Shown here: positions 61,142-64,000 of the stretch, piece after piece | How the letters are laid out: each line of letters opens with the position of its first letter | How positions within the stretch are numbered: the first letter of the stretch is position 1 | NCBI RefSeq assembly: GCF_900114185.1 | Contig: NZ_FOSE01000002.1 | Location: 63,909 to 127,908 of the forward strand | Source: Cellulomonas sp. KH9 | Lineage (GTDB): Bacteria; Actinomycetota; Actinomycetes; Actinomycetales; Cellulomonadaceae | Reading direction: 5' to 3' | Length of the DNA stretch: 64,000 nt | Program-made: the position numbers and the translations under genes | Notes under the pieces: generated by a model | The model's database searches: none | What the model was told of the DNA's origin: nothing | The model's input: only the letters and a program-made list of their open reading frames with translations

Positions 61142-62866
61142 ATGGCGATCATCTCGCGCAAGCAGTACACGGACCTGTACGGCCCCACGGTCGGGGACAA
61201 GGTCCGTCTGGCCGACTCGAACCTCGTGATCGAGATCGAGCACGACTTCAGCGAGGGGCACTACGGCGACGAGGTGGTCTACGGCGGTGGGAAGACCGCA
61301 CGTGACGGCATGGCCGCCGACCCGCGCACCACCTCGTCGCAGGGCGTGCTGGACCTGGTCATCACCAACGCGATCATCCTCGACCCCGTGCTCGGCGTCC
61401 TCAAGGGGGACATCGGCGTCAAGGACGGCAAGATCGCCGGCATCGGCAAGGCCGGCAACCCCAACCTCCAGAACGGGGTCGACCCGCGCCTGGTGGTCGG
61501 CCCGGGGACCGAGCTCCTCGCCGGTGAGCACCTGATCGCGACCGCGGGCGGCATCGACGCGCACGTGCACTACATCTCGCCCCAGCAGGGTGACACGGCG
61601 ATCTGCGGCGGCATCACCACGCTGTTCGGCGGAGGCACCGGCCCCACCGACGGCACGAACGGTGTGACCACCACACCCGGCGTCTGGAACCTGCACCGCA
61701 TGCTCGAGGCGGCGGAGGACATGCCCGTCAGCATGGGCATCTACGGCAAGGGCAACGGCTCGCTGCGCCCGGCGCTGGAGGAGCAGATCGAGGCCGGGGC
61801 GGCCGCGCTGAAGGTCCACGAGGACTACGGGACGACCCCGGCGGCCCTCAGCAACGCCCTGTCCGTGGCGGACGACTACGACGTCCAGATCACCGTGCAC
61901 ACGGACAGCCTCAACGAGGCGGGCTACGTCGAGGACACGATCTCCGCGATCGACGGCCGCACCATCCACACGTTCCACACCGAGGGCGCCGGCGGCGGCC
62001 ACGCGCCGGACATCATGAAGCTCGCCGGGCACCCGAACGTGCTGCCGTCGTCGACGAACCCGACCCTGCCCTACACGGTCAACTCGGTCGACGAGCTCCT
62101 CGACATGGTGATGGTCTGCCACCACCTGTCGCACGACGTCCCCGAGGACGTCGCGTTCGCGGACTCCCGCGTGCGCGCCGAGACGATCTCGGCCGAGACG
62201 GTCCTGCACGACGAGGGCGTCATCTCGATGTTCTCGTCGGACTCCCAGGCGATGGGCCGGATCGGCGAGTCCTTCACGCGGGCGTTCCAGACCGCCCACC
62301 ACAACAAGGACAAGCGCGGCAAGCTGCCGCAGGACGCCGAGGGCAACGACAACTTCCGCGTGCTGCGGTACCTCGCCAAGGTCACGATCAACCCGGCGAT
62401 CACGTGCGGCATCTCCGACTACGTCGGCTCCCTCGAGGTCGGCAAGATCGCCGACATCGTGCTGTGGCCGGTCGGGTCGTTCGCGGCCAAGCCGAAGATG
62501 GTGCTCCAGGGCGGCCTGGTGAAGTGGGCGCTCATGGGCGAGCCGAACGCCTCGCTGCCGACGCCGCAGCCGGTCTTCTACCGGCCGATGTTCGGGTCGT
62601 TCGGCAGGGCGCAGCAGAGCACCCGGGTGACGTACATGTCGCAGGCGGCGGTCGAGGCCGGTGTCCCGGACAAGCTGGGGCTGGAGAGCACGGTGCTGCC
62701 GGTGCGTCGCACCCGCCAGCTCGGCAAGCAGCACATGGTGCGCAACGGCTCCCTGCCCGTCGTCGACGTCGACCCCGAGACCTACAAGGTGACGCTCGAC
62801 GGGGAGCCGGCCCACATCGAGCCGGCGCAGTCGCTGCCCATGACCCAGCTCTTCTTCCTGGCCTGA
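61142..62866 (+). CDS. ureC: Urease subunit alpha (catalytic)
   Basis: 574-residue dinickel hydrolase. Nickel ligands: His141 and His143 ([12 protein letters not shown]), carbamylated Lys224 ([10 protein letters not shown]), His253 ([12 protein letters not shown]), His279 ([11 protein letters not shown]) and Asp367 ([11 protein letters not shown]). The flap cysteine and histidines are Cys326 to His328 ([15 protein letters not shown]). Several positions differ from classical ureases (KVHEDYG for KIHEDWG, HHLSHDV for HHLDPSI), placing it in a divergent branch but with every metal ligand kept. GGGGAG precedes the ATG. Followed after 8 bp by ureF. Confidence 0.97.
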   Translation: MAIISRKQYTDLYGPTVGDKVRLADSNLVIEIEHDFSEGHYGDEVVYGGGKTARDGMAADPRTTSSQGVLDLVITNAIILDPVLGVLKGDIGVKDGKIAGIGKAGNPNLQNGVDPRLVVGPGTELLAGEHLIATAGGIDAHVHYISPQQGDTAICGGITTLFGGGTGPTDGTNGVTTTPGVWNLHRMLEAAEDMPVSMGIYGKGNGSLRPALEEQIEAGAAALKVHEDYGTTPAALSNALSVADDYDVQITVHTDSLNEAGYVEDTISAIDGRTIHTFHTEGAGGGHAPDIMKLAGHPNVLPSSTNPTLPYTVNSVDELLDMVMVCHHLSHDVPEDVAFADSRVRAETISAETVLHDEGVISMFSSDSQAMGRIGESFTRAFQTAHHNKDKRGKLPQDAEGNDNFRVLRYLAKVTINPAITCGISDYVGSLEVGKIADIVLWPVGSFAAKPKMVLQGGLVKWALMGEPNASLPTPQPVFYRPMFGSFGRAQQSTRVTYMSQAAVEAGVPDKLGLESTVLPVRRTRQLGKQHMVRNGSLPVVDVDPETYKVTLDGEPAHIEPAQSLPMTQLFFLA

Positions 62867-62874
62867 GGAGCACG

Positions 62875-63567
62875 GTGGCGACCGACATCCGGGCGCTGCT
62901 CATGAGCCTGCAGCTGTCCGACTCCGCGTTCCCGAGCGGCTTCTACACGATGTCGCACGGGCTCGAGGGGTTCAGCCAGGCGCGGCTGGTCGACCACGGG
63001 GGGGTGGTCGGCCTGCTGCGCGGGCTGCTGCTGCACGGGGTGGGCCCGGGCGACGCGACAGCGCTCGCCCGGGCCCACGAGGCCACCACGGCGGGCGACC
63101 GGGAGCAGGTGCACCGGGTCGACCGGCTGCTGTTCGCGTCCAAGCTCAACGCCGAGATGCGGCGGGCGTCCGTGCGCAGCGGGCACCAGCTGACCGACGT
63201 GGCGGGGGTGGCGGTCGGTGGACCGGTGATCGGGACGTGGGCGCAGGCGATCGCGGCGAAGGAGTCGCCGGGGTGCCAGCCGGTCGCCACCGCCGTGGTC
63301 TACGCGGCGACGGGGGTCGAGACGACCGCGGCGGTCGCGTCCGACCTCGCGGCGTTCGCGATGAGCGTGCTGGGGGCCGCGCTGCGCCTGCGCCTCGCGG
63401 ACCACCGCGAGGTCCAGGTGGCGCTGCACGCGCTCGCCCCGGTGATCGAGCAGGCGGCCGACGAGGCCGTCGCGCGCGACCTGGACGACATGGGTGGCTG
63501 CGTCCCCCTGGCGGACGTGATGTCCGCGCAGCACGAGCGTGCCGAGGCGCGCCTGTTCGCGAGCTGA
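62875..63567 (+). CDS. ureF: Urease accessory protein UreF
   Basis: 230-residue accessory protein that joins UreD and UreG on apo-urease and gates nickel delivery. [20 protein letters not shown] and [13 protein letters not shown] at the start, and [18 protein letters not shown] in the middle, are family features. GTG at 62875 with GAGGAG upstream. It directly follows ureC, where many operons have ureE; no ureE is present. Confidence 0.94.
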   Translation: MATDIRALLMSLQLSDSAFPSGFYTMSHGLEGFSQARLVDHGGVVGLLRGLLLHGVGPGDATALARAHEATTAGDREQVHRVDRLLFASKLNAEMRRASVRSGHQLTDVAGVAVGGPVIGTWAQAIAAKESPGCQPVATAVVYAATGVETTAAVASDLAAFAMSVLGAALRLRLADHREVQVALHALAPVIEQAADEAVARDLDDMGGCVPLADVMSAQHERAEARLFAS

Positions 63568-63604
63568 CGACGTGCCGGCGGATGCCGGCAGGACGGAGAC
63601 GAGG

Positions 63605-64000
63605 ATGAACGAGAACGTGCTGCGGGTCGGCATCGGTGGCCCGGTGGGCTCCGGCAAGACCGCACTGACCGAGGCGCTGGTGCCCCGGCTGATCGCCGTG
63701 GGCCGGCGCCCGGCCGTGATCACCAACGACATCTACACGCAGGAGGACGCGCACCACGTGCGGCGCGAGCTGGCGGGCGTGCTCGACCCCGAGCGCGTGG
63801 TCGGCGTCGAGACCGGTGCGTGCCCGCACACCGCGGTGCGCGACGACCCGACGATGAACCTGGCGGCGGGTGCCGAGATGCTCGAGCGGTTCCCGGACGT
63901 GGACACGCTGCTGTACGAGTCGGGCGGTGACAACCTCACGCTCACGTTCTCCCCGGCGCTCGTCGACGTCTTCGTCTTCGTGCTCGACACCTCGGAGGGC
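63605..64000 (+). CDS. ureG: Urease accessory GTPase UreG (3' end beyond window)
   Basis: GTPase powering nickel insertion; 132 codons are present before the window ends (family about 205-225). P-loop GGPVGSGKT (residues 11-19), [20 protein letters not shown], nickel-binding CPH motif at Cys72-His74 ([13 protein letters not shown]) and [16 protein letters not shown]. Unlike mycobacterial and plant UreG there is no His-rich N-terminus, so nickel storage must come from elsewhere. ureD is expected beyond the edge. Confidence 0.96.
   Translation, partial: MNENVLRVGIGGPVGSGKTALTEALVPRLIAVGRRPAVITNDIYTQEDAHHVRRELAGVLDPERVVGVETGACPHTAVRDDPTMNLAAGAEMLERFPDVDTLLYESGGDNLTLTFSPALVDVFVFVLDTSEG

Overview
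The window is chromosomal DNA of a very GC-rich Gram-positive actinobacterium, most likely Cellulomonas or a close Micrococcales relative (inferred from gene content, not from a marker gene). Supporting points are strong G/C bias at third codon positions, many 4-bp ATGA/GTGA gene overlaps, the synteny of dxs, rnd and the DUF3000 gene, a pyruvate formate-lyase (facultative anaerobe), a treXYZ-type trehalose locus, and a D-amino-acid ligase/racemase pair that fits the Orn-D-Asp/D-Glu cross-bridges of Cellulomonas peptidoglycan. No rRNA, tRNA, transposase, prophage or CRISPR array was seen. Coding density is about 95 percent. Many genes appear to be leaderless, with a TANNNT hexamer six to eight bases before the start codon.

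Layout. 1-4.4 kb: a cut-off APH-like kinase, then a LacI regulator divergent from two sugar-type (Gfo/Idh/MocA) oxidoreductases, with twin palindromic operators between them. 4.5-8 kb: translationally coupled guaB1 / glutamine amidotransferase / NUDIX genes and a DUF4126 membrane protein. 8-13.3 kb: dxs, then pflB-pflA under a DosR-type hypoxia box, with a strong hairpin between the two pfl genes. 13.3-13.95 kb: a 5'-truncated DUF559 nuclease-like remnant bracketed by inverted repeats. 14-20 kb: fadB-fadA, ribonuclease D, a small LuxR protein and a DUF3000 protein. 20.2-23.6 kb: gnd, an ATP-grasp ligase and an Asp/Glu racemase as one overlapping operon. 23.7-25.8 kb: a small conserved protein, a RibD-like reductase and a DUF1275 membrane protein.

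25.8-32.1 kb: a complete assimilatory sulfate-reduction operon (sir, a 53-residue zinc-ribbon gene, cysH, cysD, cysN, siroheme methyltransferase). It is preceded by a 27-codon cysteine-rich leader ORF and an 11-bp hairpin that together look like a cysteine attenuator. 32.2-42.1 kb: zapE, glgX-treY-treZ, a transglutaminase-like gene and a GT2-GtrA glycosyltransferase.

42.2-64 kb is a nitrogen and metal island. It holds MobA, the ModABC molybdate transporter with a ModE-like regulator, a full set of molybdopterin genes (moaA, moaB, moaC, moaD, moaE, moeA, moeB), a NarK transporter, a single-chain nitrate reductase fused to a diflavin NADPH reductase, two CrcB fluoride channels, and a urease operon (ureA-ureB-ureC-ureF-ureG...). 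The molybdenum genes supply the cofactor for the fused nitrate reductase. The least expected element is a CbiX-type chelatase homologue with a histidine-rich tail lying between ureA and ureB, in an operon with no ureE in its usual place; a nickel-handling role is proposed.
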